Assembly: GCA_947500965.1 (NCBI GenBank)
Contig: CANMWW010000051.1
Location: 1-9,396, forward strand
Origin: Alphaproteobacteria bacterium
GTDB lineage: Bacteria > Pseudomonadota > Alphaproteobacteria > CACIAM-22H2
DNA length: 9,396 nt
Direction of reading: 5' to 3'
The notes below the pieces were generated by a model. It had not been told where the DNA came from, searched no databases, and saw only the letters and a list, made by a program, of their open reading frames with translations. Made by a program: the position numbers and the translations under genes. This document shows positions 1 to 6,682 of the stretch, piece after piece. Positions within the stretch are counted from its first letter, which is position 1, and each line of letters opens with the position of its first letter.

Positions 1-1137
1 CGTCGGCTTCGTGCCGCCGCGGCCGTAGCAGGCGGGGCCGGGCTCTGATGCCGCGCTCTGCGGCCCGACCGCGATCCGGCCGAGCAGGTCGACCTTGGCG
101 ATGGAGCCGCCGCCGGCGCCGATCTCGACCATCTCGATGACCGGGATCCGCAGCGGCAGGCCGGAGCCCTTCAGGAAGCGTGCCGCGCGGTCGACCTCGA
201 AGCTGCGGGAACTCTGCGGCTGGCCGTCCTCGATCAGGCAGATCTTGGCGGTCGTGCCGCCCATGTCGAAGGAGACGACCTTGTCCTCGCCCGCCTGCAT
301 CGCGAGCCAGGAGGCGAGGATGGCGCCGCCGGCCGGGCCGCTCTCCACGAGGCGGATCGGGAAGCGCGCGGCGGCGTCCAGCGTGGTCAGGCCGCCGCCG
401 GAGGTCATCAGGTAGACCGGGCCGCGGAACCCGTCCTCCTCGAGCATCTTCTCCAGGCGCTTGAGGTAGCGGGCCATCAGCGGCTGGACGTAGGCGTTCG
501 CGATGGTGGTCGAGGTGCGGTCGTACTCGCGGATCTCCGGGCAGACCTCGCTCGACAGCGAGACGGAGATCTCGGGCATCTCGCGCGCGAGGATCTCGCG
601 CACCCGCGCCTCGTGGTCGGGCATGGCGTAGGAATGCAGGAAGGCGACGGCCACGGCGCCGATGCCCTCGCGGCGCAGCGCGGGGACGAGCGCGCGCACG
701 GCCTCCTCGTCGAGCGGCCTGCGGATCCCGCCCGCGGCGTCGACGCGCTCCGGCACGGTGAAGCGCAGGTGGCGGGGCACCAGGGGCTCGGGCTTCTCGA
801 TCGAGATGTCGTACTGGTCGTAGCGGCTCTCGTAGGCGATCTCGACGACGTCGCGGAAGCCCTCGGTCGCGACCAGGGCGGTCTTCGCGCCCTTGCGCTC
901 GAGGATCGCGTTGGTGGCGAGCGTCGTGCCGTGCAGCACGACGTCGAGGTCGCCCGCGCGCAGCCCCGCCTCGGCGAGGATCTCGCGCAGGCCGGTCATC
1001 ACGCCCTCCTCGGGCGCGCGCGGCGTGGTCAGCACCTTCTTGGTGGAAGTCCGCGACCCGTCCTCGAGCACGAGGTCGGTGAAGGTCCCGCCGATGTCGA
1101 TCGCCACACGCCTCGTCGCCACGCCAGCCTCGCCCAT
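1..1137 (-). CDS. hyuA: Hydantoinase/oxoprolinase family protein, subunit A (N-terminal 379 residues, runs off the left edge)
   Basis: This family is ATP-dependent and acts on cyclic amides or ketones: N-methylhydantoinase A, 5-oxoprolinase and the large subunits of acetone/acetophenone carboxylases. I translated the frame by hand because it has no stop in the window. Visible motifs are DIGGTFTD (residues 14-21, phosphate-binding loop), HGTTLATNA (69-77), ESGPAGG (265-271), FDMGGTTAK (290-298), EIGAGGGSIA (339-348) and a PGPACYGRGG segment (366-375), all in family order. Full-length members have about 690 residues, so a little over half is present; a B subunit usually follows and would lie beyond base 1. 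The ATG at 1137 is assumed. The GTG five codons in (1122) has a GGCGAGG ribosome site at better spacing and may be the true start. It is the last visible gene of the importer operon, 81 bases after the dehydrogenase. The family is certain; the substrate is unknown. Confidence 0.9.
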   Translation of the reverse strand, partial: MGEAGVATRRVAIDIGGTFTDLVLEDGSRTSTKKVLTTPRAPEEGVMTGLREILAEAGLRAGDLDVVLHGTTLATNAILERKGAKTALVATEGFRDVVEIAYESRYDQYDISIEKPEPLVPRHLRFTVPERVDAAGGIRRPLDEEAVRALVPALRREGIGAVAVAFLHSYAMPDHEARVREILAREMPEISVSLSSEVCPEIREYDRTSTTIANAYVQPLMARYLKRLEKMLEEDGFRGPVYLMTSGGGLTTLDAAARFPIRLVESGPAGGAILASWLAMQAGEDKVVSFDMGGTTAKICLIEDGQPQSSRSFEVDRAARFLKGSGLPLRIPVIEMVEIGAGGGSIAKVDLLGRIAVGPQSAASEPGPACYGRGGTKPT

Positions 1138-1218
1138 CCTGATGCCGAAGCGGGCAACATGGAAGAGCGTCCGGCGAGCGTCAATCGCCGAAGCGCGGCG
1201 GCGGCGCGCTGCGCGCGG

Positions 1219-1980
1219 TCAGGAGCCGCGGCCGAGCTGCGCGACGTATCCGCGGTTGTGGGTCGGCGTGACCCAGACCTCGTTCAGGCAGACATGCGCC
1301 GGCGTCTCGACGACGAAGCGCACGACCTCGGCGACGTCCTCGGCGCGGAGCACCGTCGCGAGTTCCTCGGCGGACAGCTTCTTCGGGCGCTGCGCGAGCA
1401 TCGGCGTGTCGACCTCGCCGGGATGGATCGCGCATGCGCGGATGCCGTTGACGCATTCCTCGACGTTGATGGCGTGCGAGAGCGCGGTCAGGCCGTGCTT
1501 GGTCGTCGTGTACATCGGGCCGCTGAGCGCGCCCACCACGCGTCCCGCGATCGACGAGACGATGGCGAAGACGCCGTCCTTCTGCGCGCGCATCGCGGGC
1601 AGGGCGGCGGCGACCGTGTACATCTGGCTGCGGAGGTTGCCGTCCAGCAGGTAGTCCATGTCGGCCGGCGTCAGCTCCGACCACATGCGCTTCGTCACGT
1701 TGACGCCCGCGGCGCCGACCACGGCGTCGAGCCGCGCATGGCGCGCGAGGATGGCCGCGACGATCGCCTCGGCGTCGGCGCGCCGCGAGAGGTCGCCCGG
1801 CATGCAGGCGACGTCGGCCCCGGGCCGCGCCGCGCGCGCCAGCGCGGCGGTCTCCTCGAGCGGGGCGGCACGCCGCCCGGTCAGCACCAGCCTGTGGCCC
1901 GCGGCGGCCAGCGCCACCGCGCTCGCGCGGCCGATGCCCGTACCCGCGCCCGTGATCCAGATCGCCTTGCCCGCGCCCAT
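1219..1980 (-). CDS. Short-chain dehydrogenase/reductase (SDR), classical type
   Basis: A 253-residue cytosolic NAD(P)-dependent oxidoreductase of normal classical SDR length. The cofactor-binding TGAGTGIG motif is at residues 10-17, followed by beta strand 2 ending TGRR (34-37). Arginines there often go with NADP(H) preference, which is inference here. Catalytic residues are visible as N115, the Ser pair at 142-143, Y157 and K161 (YTTTK), with PGEVDTPM about 30 residues later (the usual PG-x-V-x-T segment). The conserved NNAG motif after beta 4 is changed to GAAG (89-92), a tolerated but less common variant. The start at 1980 has a strong GGAGG-type ribosome site about 8 bases upstream. It lies 28 bases after the ATPase gene and 81 before the hydantoinase gene, so it is probably cotranscribed and acts on the imported compound or a breakdown product. 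The substrate cannot be told from sequence. Confidence 0.93.
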   Translation of the reverse strand: MGAGKAIWITGAGTGIGRASAVALAAAGHRLVLTGRRAAPLEETAALARAARPGADVACMPGDLSRRADAEAIVAAILARHARLDAVVGAAGVNVTKRMWSELTPADMDYLLDGNLRSQMYTVAAALPAMRAQKDGVFAIVSSIAGRVVGALSGPMYTTTKHGLTALSHAINVEECVNGIRACAIHPGEVDTPMLAQRPKKLSAEELATVLRAEDVAEVVRFVVETPAHVCLNEVWVTPTHNRGYVAQLGRGS

Positions 1981-2008
1981 GTCGTCCCCCTCCGTCGTCG
2001 TCGCGGCC

Positions 2009-3106
2009 TCAGAGGACGAGGCCGCTCTCCTCGTCGATGAGGTGCATGTGCCGCATGTCGGCCACCAGCGTCATGCGCTTGTTCGGCATGGCACCCGCGC
2101 CCGGATCGACGCGCCCGCAGACCTGCGTGCCCGCCATCGGGAAGTAGACCAGCGTCTCCATGCCCATGGGCTCGGTCACCTCGAGCACCGTCTCGAAGGC
2201 CTGCACCGAGGGATGCTCGGCGCCGCCCGGCTCGGTGACGTGCTCGGGCCGCAGGCCGAGCAGGAGCTTGCGCCCGGCCGAGGCCGCGTAGCGCGCGGTG
2301 CGGTCCCCGGGCACGTCGAAGGACGGGCCGCCCGGGATCGCGACGCGCAGCGCGCCGGCGGCCTGCTCGAGCACGCAGGGGATGAAGTTCATCGCCGGCG
2401 AGCCGATGAAGCCGGCGACGAAGCGGGTGCGGGGCGAGGCGTAGAGCTCGGTCGGCGCGCCGGCCTGCTCGATGCGGCCGTTGTTCATCACGACGACGCG
2501 GTCGGCCAGGGTCATCGCCTCCACCTGGTCGTGCGTGACATAGACCGTGGTGGTGCGCAGGCGCAGGTGCAGCTTCTTGATCTCCGTGCGCATCTGCACG
2601 CGCAGCTTGGCGTCGAGGTTGGACAGCGGCTCGTCGAAGAGGAAGACCTTGGCGTGGCGCACGATCGCGCGGCCCATGGCGACGCGCTGGCGCTGGCCGC
2701 CGGAGAGCTGGCGCGGCTTGCGCTCGAGCAACTCGCGGATGTCCAGGATCTGCGCCGCCTCCGAGACGCGGCCGGCGATGACCTCCTGGGCGAAGCGCTT
2801 GAGGCGCAGCCCGAAGGACATGTTCTCGGTCACGGTCATGTGCGGGTAGAGCGCGTAGTTCTGGAACACCATCGCGATGTCCCGGTCCTTGGGCGGGATG
2901 TCGTTCACCACCTCGCCCGCGATGCGGATGTCCCCGTCGGTGATCTCCTCGAGCCCGGCGATCATCCGCAGCGTCGTCGTCTTGCCGCAGCCCGACGGGC
3001 CGACCAGGACCACGAACTCGTGGTCGGCGATGTCGAGGTCGATGCCGCGCACGGCCTCCACCTCGTCGTAGCGCTTGACCAGCTTGCGCAGCTGCACGTC
3101 CGCCAT
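2009..3106 (-). CDS. ABC importer ATPase, MalK/UgpC type
   Basis: A 365-residue nucleotide-binding subunit of a CUT1-like carbohydrate-type importer, working as a dimer on the cytoplasmic face of the two permeases. The order of motifs is complete: Walker A GPSGCGKTT (36-44), Q-loop Q82 in VFQNYALYPHMT, signature LSGGQ (134-138), Walker B VFLFDEP (154-160), D-loop SNLD (162-165) and the switch histidine H192. After about residue 235 comes the MalK-type C-terminal regulatory/OB (TOBE) region, including LLLGLRPEHV. Length and layout match MalK, UgpC and SmoK relatives, all near 360-370 residues. Its ATG lies 4 bases after the second permease stop, with an AAAGG ribosome site overlapping the end of that gene, which implies coupled translation. 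MalK-type ATPases are often shared or promiscuous, so the gene says little about substrate. The ugpC name would overstate specificity. Confidence 0.96.
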   Translation of the reverse strand: MADVQLRKLVKRYDEVEAVRGIDLDIADHEFVVLVGPSGCGKTTTLRMIAGLEEITDGDIRIAGEVVNDIPPKDRDIAMVFQNYALYPHMTVTENMSFGLRLKRFAQEVIAGRVSEAAQILDIRELLERKPRQLSGGQRQRVAMGRAIVRHAKVFLFDEPLSNLDAKLRVQMRTEIKKLHLRLRTTTVYVTHDQVEAMTLADRVVVMNNGRIEQAGAPTELYASPRTRFVAGFIGSPAMNFIPCVLEQAAGALRVAIPGGPSFDVPGDRTARYAASAGRKLLLGLRPEHVTEPGGAEHPSVQAFETVLEVTEPMGMETLVYFPMAGTQVCGRVDPGAGAMPNKRMTLVADMRHMHLIDEESGLVL

Positions 3107-3110
3107 GGGG

Positions 3111-4013
3111 TCAGCCTTTCGTCGCGCCGGCGGTGAGTCCGGCGATGTAGTAGTCCATGAGGAAGGCGTAGATCACGAGCGGCGGAAGCGCGCCGAGCAG
3201 CGCGCCCGTCATGATCTGCCCCCAGTTGAACACGTCGCCCTTGATGAGCGTCGTCACGATGCCGACGGGCAGCAACAGCTGGTCGGTGGAGGTCGTGAAG
3301 GCGAGGGGGTAGAGGAACTGCGCCCACGACACCGTGAAGGCGAAGATCGTCGCGGCGATGATGCCGGGCAGCGCGACGGGGATGAAGATCCGCGTGAGCA
3401 CCTGCATGTAGGAGGCGCCATCCATGATCGCGGCCTCGTCGAGCTCCTTCGGGATCGAGGCGAAGTAGCCGATCATGATCCAGGTGCAGAACGGGACGGT
3501 CAGCGTCGGGTAGAGGATGATCAGCATCCACCAGCGATTGATGAACTGGATGTCCGTCACCTCGTGCAGCCACGCGAAGATCTTGAACAGCGGGATGAAG
3601 AGCAGCGTGTCGGGCACGAGGTAGGTGAGGAAAACGCCCGTCGCGAGGGTCGCCGAGCCCCAGAACTTCATGCGCGCCAGCGAGAAGGCGGCGAGGATGC
3701 TGATCAGCATCGTGATGATCACGACGCAGGTCGAGACCACGACCGAGTTCCGGAAGAAGATCATGAACTCGCGCGAGGTCAGCAGCGCCTTGTAGTTGTC
3801 GAGGGTGGGGTTGTGGACCCACCAGGGCGTCGTCGCGGCGGACACCTCGGCGCTGGTCTTCAGCGACGTGATGAACATGTAGATCGGCGGCAGCAGGAAG
3901 AACGCCGCGAAGATCGACAGGAACACGTAGCTCCAGATCAGCGCCCAGCGGCGGTTCTGCTTCATGCTGCCGCGCGGCGGCGCGGCGCCCGGCGTGGCGG
4001 TTGCGGTGCTCAT
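3111..4013 (-). CDS. ABC importer inner-membrane permease, MalG/UgpE type
   Basis: A 300-residue inner-membrane subunit that forms half of the translocation channel. After a short cytoplasmic Ala/Pro-rich N-terminus it has about six hydrophobic segments (roughly 24-47, 90-112, 121-147, 161-185, 210-232 and 266-288). The EAA loop that docks on the ATPase is clear at residues 193-216: EAAIMDGA, then IPVALPG. MalG-like features include LKTSAEV after the first segment and NPTLDNY before the second. I chose the ATG at 4013 because its A is also the last base of the preceding stop codon (TGATG), a classic coupled junction. The open frame runs upstream to 4583 only as a shadow inside the first permease. 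It is followed after 4 bases by the ATPase. Family placement is secure; the transported solute is not known. Confidence 0.95.
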   Translation of the reverse strand: MSTATATPGAAPPRGSMKQNRRWALIWSYVFLSIFAAFFLLPPIYMFITSLKTSAEVSAATTPWWVHNPTLDNYKALLTSREFMIFFRNSVVVSTCVVIITMLISILAAFSLARMKFWGSATLATGVFLTYLVPDTLLFIPLFKIFAWLHEVTDIQFINRWWMLIILYPTLTVPFCTWIMIGYFASIPKELDEAAIMDGASYMQVLTRIFIPVALPGIIAATIFAFTVSWAQFLYPLAFTTSTDQLLLPVGIVTTLIKGDVFNWGQIMTGALLGALPPLVIYAFLMDYYIAGLTAGATKG

Positions 4014-4939
4014 CAGCCCTGGTTCCCCCGCTTGTTGACGTCGCGCAGGATGAAGATCGCCGCGAGGGCGAGGAGCGGGAACATGAACAGCGACACCGCC
4101 GCGCCGAGCGGGATGTCGCTGGACTCGATGCCCAGCTTGAACGCGTAGGTCGCGAAGACATGCGTGGTGTCGATCGGCCCGCCGGCCGTCAGCACGCGCA
4201 CGATGTCGAAGTTCGCGAAGGTGACGATCGTCGAGAACAGCACGGTGATGGCGATGATGTTCCGCATCATCGGCAGGGTGATGAACCACATCCGCTGCCA
4301 CCAGCCGGCGCCATCGATCTCGGCCGCCTCGTAGAGCTGCTCGGGCACCGACTTGAGGGCCGCGAGGTACATGATCATGAAGAAGGGGGCGCCGTACCAG
4401 ACGTTGACGAGGATCACGGAGAACCGCGCCCAGCCGGTCTCGCCGAGCCAGGGGACGCGCGGCCCGCCGAGGCCCTCGATGATCCAGTTGAACGCGCTGT
4501 AGGAGGAATCGAACAGCCAGAGCCAGGCGAGCGTGCTCATCGCCGGCGGGATGACCCACGGCACGAGCAGCATGCCGCGCCACTTGCGCTGGCCCTTGAG
4601 GGGGATGTTGTGGACGAGGTGTGCGACGACGAAGCCGATCAGCGCCTTGAAGACCACGGCGGTGATCGCGAAGATCGAGCTCTGCCAGACCACCATCCAG
4701 AAGGTCTCGCGCTCGAACAGGTACTCGAAGTTCTCGAAGCCGACGAACTCCTCCATCGACTTGTTGAGCGTCGACAGGTGGATGGCGTAGCCGGCCGGAT
4801 AGACGACGAGGGCCGCGATCAGGAGGATCAGCGGCAGGGCCATGAGGAAGGCGATGGTCGAGCGCCGCTGCGCCGCCTTGCGCAGGCTCGACCTGGGCCT
4901 CGTCGCGCCATCCGGCGCGGTCGCCGCGTTGCTTGCCAT
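4013..4939 (-). CDS. ABC importer inner-membrane permease, MalF/UgpA type
   Basis: A 308-residue inner-membrane subunit, partner of the following MalG-type permease. A basic cytoplasmic N-terminus (RRS near residue 26) precedes the first membrane segment (about 29-48). Further segments fall near 85-110, 122-143, 172-195, 226-250 and 277-298. The EAA motif is at 204-223: EAAEIDGAGWWQRMWFITLP, with the invariant Gly at 210. The MalF-like phrase GGPIDTTHVFATYAF (253-267) fits the family. The large periplasmic insertion of E. coli MalF is absent, as in most UgpA-type proteins. The ATG at 4939 has an AGAGG ribosome site 5 bases upstream. It lies 76 bases after the solute-binding protein gene, across a large stem-loop, and its stop overlaps the next start by one base. 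The substrate is unresolved. Confidence 0.95.
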   Translation of the reverse strand: MASNAATAPDGATRPRSSLRKAAQRRSTIAFLMALPLILLIAALVVYPAGYAIHLSTLNKSMEEFVGFENFEYLFERETFWMVVWQSSIFAITAVVFKALIGFVVAHLVHNIPLKGQRKWRGMLLVPWVIPPAMSTLAWLWLFDSSYSAFNWIIEGLGGPRVPWLGETGWARFSVILVNVWYGAPFFMIMYLAALKSVPEQLYEAAEIDGAGWWQRMWFITLPMMRNIIAITVLFSTIVTFANFDIVRVLTAGGPIDTTHVFATYAFKLGIESSDIPLGAAVSLFMFPLLALAAIFILRDVNKRGNQG

Positions 4940-4970
4940 TCGGGCCTCTGTCCTGGTGCTGTGCCCGCTC

Positions 4971-5004
4971 CGCGCGGCGGGCGGCTCTGGCCGCCTGCCG
5001 CGCG
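4971..5004 (-). promoter_or_regulatory. Intercistronic stem-loop between SBP1 and the permeases
   Basis: The arms 4971-4985 and 4990-5004 are complementary at 14 of 15 positions around a 4-base loop; the one mispair is 4979/4996. It begins 12 bases after the SBP1 stop and ends about 31 bases before the permease start. There is no T-run after it in the direction of transcription, so it does not look like an intrinsic terminator. By analogy with the malE-malF intergenic hairpins of enteric bacteria, it may protect the upstream binding-protein mRNA from 3' decay and so allow more binding protein than permease. The structure is read directly; the role is inferred. Confidence 0.6.
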
Positions 5005-5015
5005 TCGCGTCCTGG

Positions 5016-6359
5016 TCAGGCGCGCTTGAAGCCCTGGAGCTCCCTCTGCGCCCAGTCGAGGCACTTGTCGATCGACTCGCCCTGGGTTGTCACGCGGGCG
5101 ATCATCTTCGTCATGGTCGCCTGCGTGTAGATCTGGTTGGCGATCTTGGGCGGGCAGGGCGCCGCCGCGATCGACTGGATCTGGTGGTTGTGCGGGTTCG
5201 GGTAGTGGTAGAGCGTGCCCTTCGGCGGCTCGATCTCGCCCCACGTCTTGAGCGTGGTGAGGTTGGCGAAGGATGGCAGGTCGTAGCCGCGGCTGCCCTC
5301 GACCAGCTTGGCGATCGCCTCGGGCTGGCAGAGCGCCATGATCAGGCTCTTCGCCGCCGACTTGTTCTTCGAGAAGTTCCAGATGCCCCAGAAATACGGC
5401 AGGAACGGCGCGTAGCGGCCGTTCGGGCCGGCGGGCATGCCGTGCGTCCAGAGCTGCGCGCCGATCTGCGGCGCGTCGCGCACGGCGACCGCCCAGGAGC
5501 TCGGCGGGTTCATGATCAGCGCGCCGCGGCCGGAGATGATCCAGCGGTTGTTCGACGCGTCGTCCCACGAGAAGACGTCGGTCGGCAGCCACTGGACGAG
5601 CCGCTTCGCGTATTCGAGGACCTGCCGCACCGCGTCGGACTTCACGATGATGTCGCCGTTCGAGTTGACCAGCTGGGCGCGGTGGCTCTGGAAGAGCGCG
5701 CCGACCCAGTCGACGGCGTCGGAGGTCTGCCCCAGCGGCAGGCCGAAGGGCACGCCCGCCTTGAAGCACTTCTCGGCGGCGACGAGGAAGGCGTCCCAGG
5801 TCCAGGCATCGGCCTTGGGCGGCCCGCCCGCGGGATACATCGCCTGCACGTCGATGCCGGCATGCTGCTTCATGAGGTCGATGCGCGAGCAGGGCGGCTT
5901 CATCTGGCTGCCGGGCGCCGACGGGACGGCGACCCACTTGCCGTTCGCCTTGCCGAGATACTCGACCGTGCGGTTGACGGCGCCGTTCTTCTTGATGAGC
6001 TCGGCCATGATGTCGTCGACGGGCTCGAGCTGGCGCGCGTAGTCGGCCGGGTACCAGGTCGGGAAGGCGAGGATGTCGTGGCCCGACCGCGCCTGCGCCT
6101 CGGCGGCGATGGTCAGGAGGTTCTTGTTGCCCTGGCTGGTGATGTAGTCGATCTGGATGTCGACCTTCTCCTTGGCTGCCCACTCCTTGCAGAGCGCGGT
6201 CAGCGTGTCGTTCGCGCCGGGAACCCAGTGGTCCCAGAAGCCGACCGAGAGCTTGCCCGCGGCATGCGCGCCGCGGACATGGAACGCCGCCGCGCCTGCG
6301 GCCGCCGCCGTGGCGCCGCGCCTGACGAGGCCGCGCCGCGTGAGATTCGATTTCGCCAT
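5016..6359 (-). CDS. Tat-exported extracellular solute-binding protein of the ABC importer (SBP1)
   Basis: A 447-residue periplasmic binding protein resembling family 1 / UgpB-like proteins, which deliver solute to the two permeases encoded just downstream. The N-terminus has a twin-arginine signal: TRRGLV (7-12) and a second RR, then an alanine-rich hydrophobic stretch to about residue 26 and a likely cleavage after AHA (33). The mature protein starts near GKLSVGFWDHWVPG. It has no lipobox. The ATG at 6359 is preceded 4 bases upstream by AAGGGAGGG, an excellent ribosome site; an upstream in-frame start at 6449 lies in a structured leader and is rejected. Over the 413 mature residues it is about 76% identical, without visible gaps, to SBP2 at the right of the window. 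The most conserved block is residues 156-179, ending QAMYPAG. It is first in the operon. Its ligand cannot be deduced; company with a hydantoinase-type enzyme hints at a cyclic amide or related compound rather than a plain sugar. Confidence 0.93.
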   Translation of the reverse strand: MAKSNLTRRGLVRRGATAAAAGAAAFHVRGAHAAGKLSVGFWDHWVPGANDTLTALCKEWAAKEKVDIQIDYITSQGNKNLLTIAAEAQARSGHDILAFPTWYPADYARQLEPVDDIMAELIKKNGAVNRTVEYLGKANGKWVAVPSAPGSQMKPPCSRIDLMKQHAGIDVQAMYPAGGPPKADAWTWDAFLVAAEKCFKAGVPFGLPLGQTSDAVDWVGALFQSHRAQLVNSNGDIIVKSDAVRQVLEYAKRLVQWLPTDVFSWDDASNNRWIISGRGALIMNPPSSWAVAVRDAPQIGAQLWTHGMPAGPNGRYAPFLPYFWGIWNFSKNKSAAKSLIMALCQPEAIAKLVEGSRGYDLPSFANLTTLKTWGEIEPPKGTLYHYPNPHNHQIQSIAAAPCPPKIANQIYTQATMTKMIARVTTQGESIDKCLDWAQRELQGFKRA

Positions 6360-6363
6360 TCGA

Positions 6364-6372
6364 CCCTCCCTT
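6364..6372 (-). promoter_or_regulatory. Strong ribosome binding site of SBP1
   Basis: On the minus strand this reads AAGGGAGGG, ending 4 bases before the ATG at 6359. It fixes that start over the in-frame ATG at 6449, and it sits directly after the leader hairpin at 6375-6400. Confidence 0.75.
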
Positions 6373-6374
6373 GT

Positions 6375-6424
6375 GTCGCGCCGCGCCCCCTCGGCGCGAC
6401 GCACGCCCGGGCTTTTTGCCCGGG
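6375..6424 (-). promoter_or_regulatory. SBP1 mRNA leader with two tandem perfect hairpins
   Basis: Two perfect inverted repeats lie back to back just before the SBP1 ribosome site. One has 9-bp arms, GTCGCGCCG and CGGCGCGAC (6375-6383 and 6392-6400), with an 8-base loop. The other has 7-bp arms, CCCGGGC and GCCCGGG (6406-6412 and 6418-6424), with a 5-base loop that is A5 in the transcript. Neither is followed by a T-run on the minus strand, so they are not typical terminators. In the transcript the loop of the 9-bp hairpin contains AGGGGG, which resembles a ribosome site. They may stabilise the 5' end or tune translation; no riboswitch class is recognised. Confidence 0.5.
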
Positions 6425-6440
6425 ATCCCTTTGCGAGCAC

Positions 6441-6468
6441 GTTACACACGTCTCGCGGGAGGGATCAA
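6441..6468 (-). promoter_or_regulatory. Candidate sigma-70-type promoter of the importer operon
   Basis: On the minus strand TTGATC (6468-6463) is separated by 16 bases from TGTAAC (6446-6441). Each hexamer matches four of six consensus bases. Transcription would start near 6434, leaving a leader of about 75 bases that contains the two hairpins and the SBP1 ribosome site. It is the best candidate in the gap, but GC-rich proteobacterial promoters diverge from consensus and this is unproven. Confidence 0.35.
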
Positions 6469-6491
6469 TGCCGGGCTTTGCGCCGGGGCCA

Positions 6492-6503
6492 CCCCCCGGG
6501 GGG
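6492..6503. repeat. C6G6 palindrome beside a further G6 run
   Basis: A perfect 12-base palindrome of six C and six G is followed after one A by six more G (6505-6510). It lies between the candidate operon promoter and the decayed SBP gene end. It could form a hairpin and is prone to replication slippage. No role can be assigned. Confidence 0.6.
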
Positions 6504-6510
6504 AGGGGGG

Positions 6511-6590
6511 CGCGCGCCTCCGGCGCGCCTGGCGCCCTCGAGCTCCGCCTGGGCCTGGCCCAGGGACGTGGCGATCGACGCGCCGCCCTT
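6511..6590 (-). pseudogene. Decayed 3' end of a third solute-binding protein gene
   Basis: This 80-base stretch aligns without gaps to 8101-8180, the 3' end of SBP2 plus 8 bases beyond its stop, at about 65 of 80 positions. It is more distant from the SBP1 end (roughly 74%). In the corresponding frame it reads GGASIATSLGQAQAELEGAR followed by RA, against SBP2 GGESIEKCLDWAQKELQGFR followed by RA: 13 of 22 residues match. The stop TGA has become GGA (6519-6521). Upstream of about 6590 the similarity ends abruptly and no more of the gene is seen. Protein identity is lower than DNA identity, which fits drift without selection. It lies between the methyltransferase and SBP1, in the same orientation as both SBP genes. 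It is a relic of a tandem SBP copy or of a duplication made when the methyltransferase/TetR pair arrived. Confidence 0.75.
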
Positions 6591-6593
6591 TCC

Positions 6594-6613
6594 CCGTCGG
6601 TTCCGACCGACGG
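6594..6613 (-). promoter_or_regulatory. Stem-loop downstream of the methyltransferase gene
   Basis: Perfect 8-bp arms, CCGTCGGT (6594-6601) and ACCGACGG (6606-6613), enclose a 4-base loop, about 70 bases after the methyltransferase stop. No T-run follows on either strand, so at most it is a factor-dependent terminator or a 3' stabiliser. It lies exactly where similarity to the SBP 3' end stops. Confidence 0.35.
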
Positions 6614-6682
6614 TCGGGCGACATGTCGTGGCCACCGCCGCAGCAGACGGCTGCATGGGCGCGAATGCGCCAGGGCGGTGCG

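Larger units (their letters stand above)
6360..6682. other. Intergenic region between the methyltransferase and SBP1
   Basis: These 323 bases hold no convincing intact gene. From right to left they contain small inverted repeats after the methyltransferase stop (GGCGC/GCGCC at 6658-6671, an 8-bp stem at 6594-6613, the palindrome CGACATGTCG at 6619-6628), the decayed SBP gene end (6511-6590), a C6G6 palindrome (6492-6503), a candidate promoter (6441-6468) and the hairpin-rich SBP1 leader. The open frames crossing it are arginine/proline-rich shadows. Confidence 0.7.

Noticed and set aside
1138..1218. A separate promoter for the hydantoinase gene (a TTGACG in the gap)
   Set aside because: The matching -10 position has only three consensus bases, and the gap is short enough for simple cotranscription.
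613..3136. Long plus-strand open frames opposite the hydantoinase, SDR and ATPase genes (613-2040, 1658-3136)
   Set aside because: They are His/Arg/Val/Asp-rich mirror frames created by GC bias, show no domain motifs and lie antisense to genes with complete catalytic motifs.
3111..4583. N-terminally extended version of the second permease
   Set aside because: The extension reads the first permease in another frame and is Arg/His-rich. The TGATG coupled start at 4013 is far better.
6406..6424. CCCGGGC-T5-GCCCGGG as an intrinsic terminator
   Set aside because: The T-run is in the loop, not after the stem, on either strand. It also lies upstream of SBP1 where a terminator would cut off its own operon.
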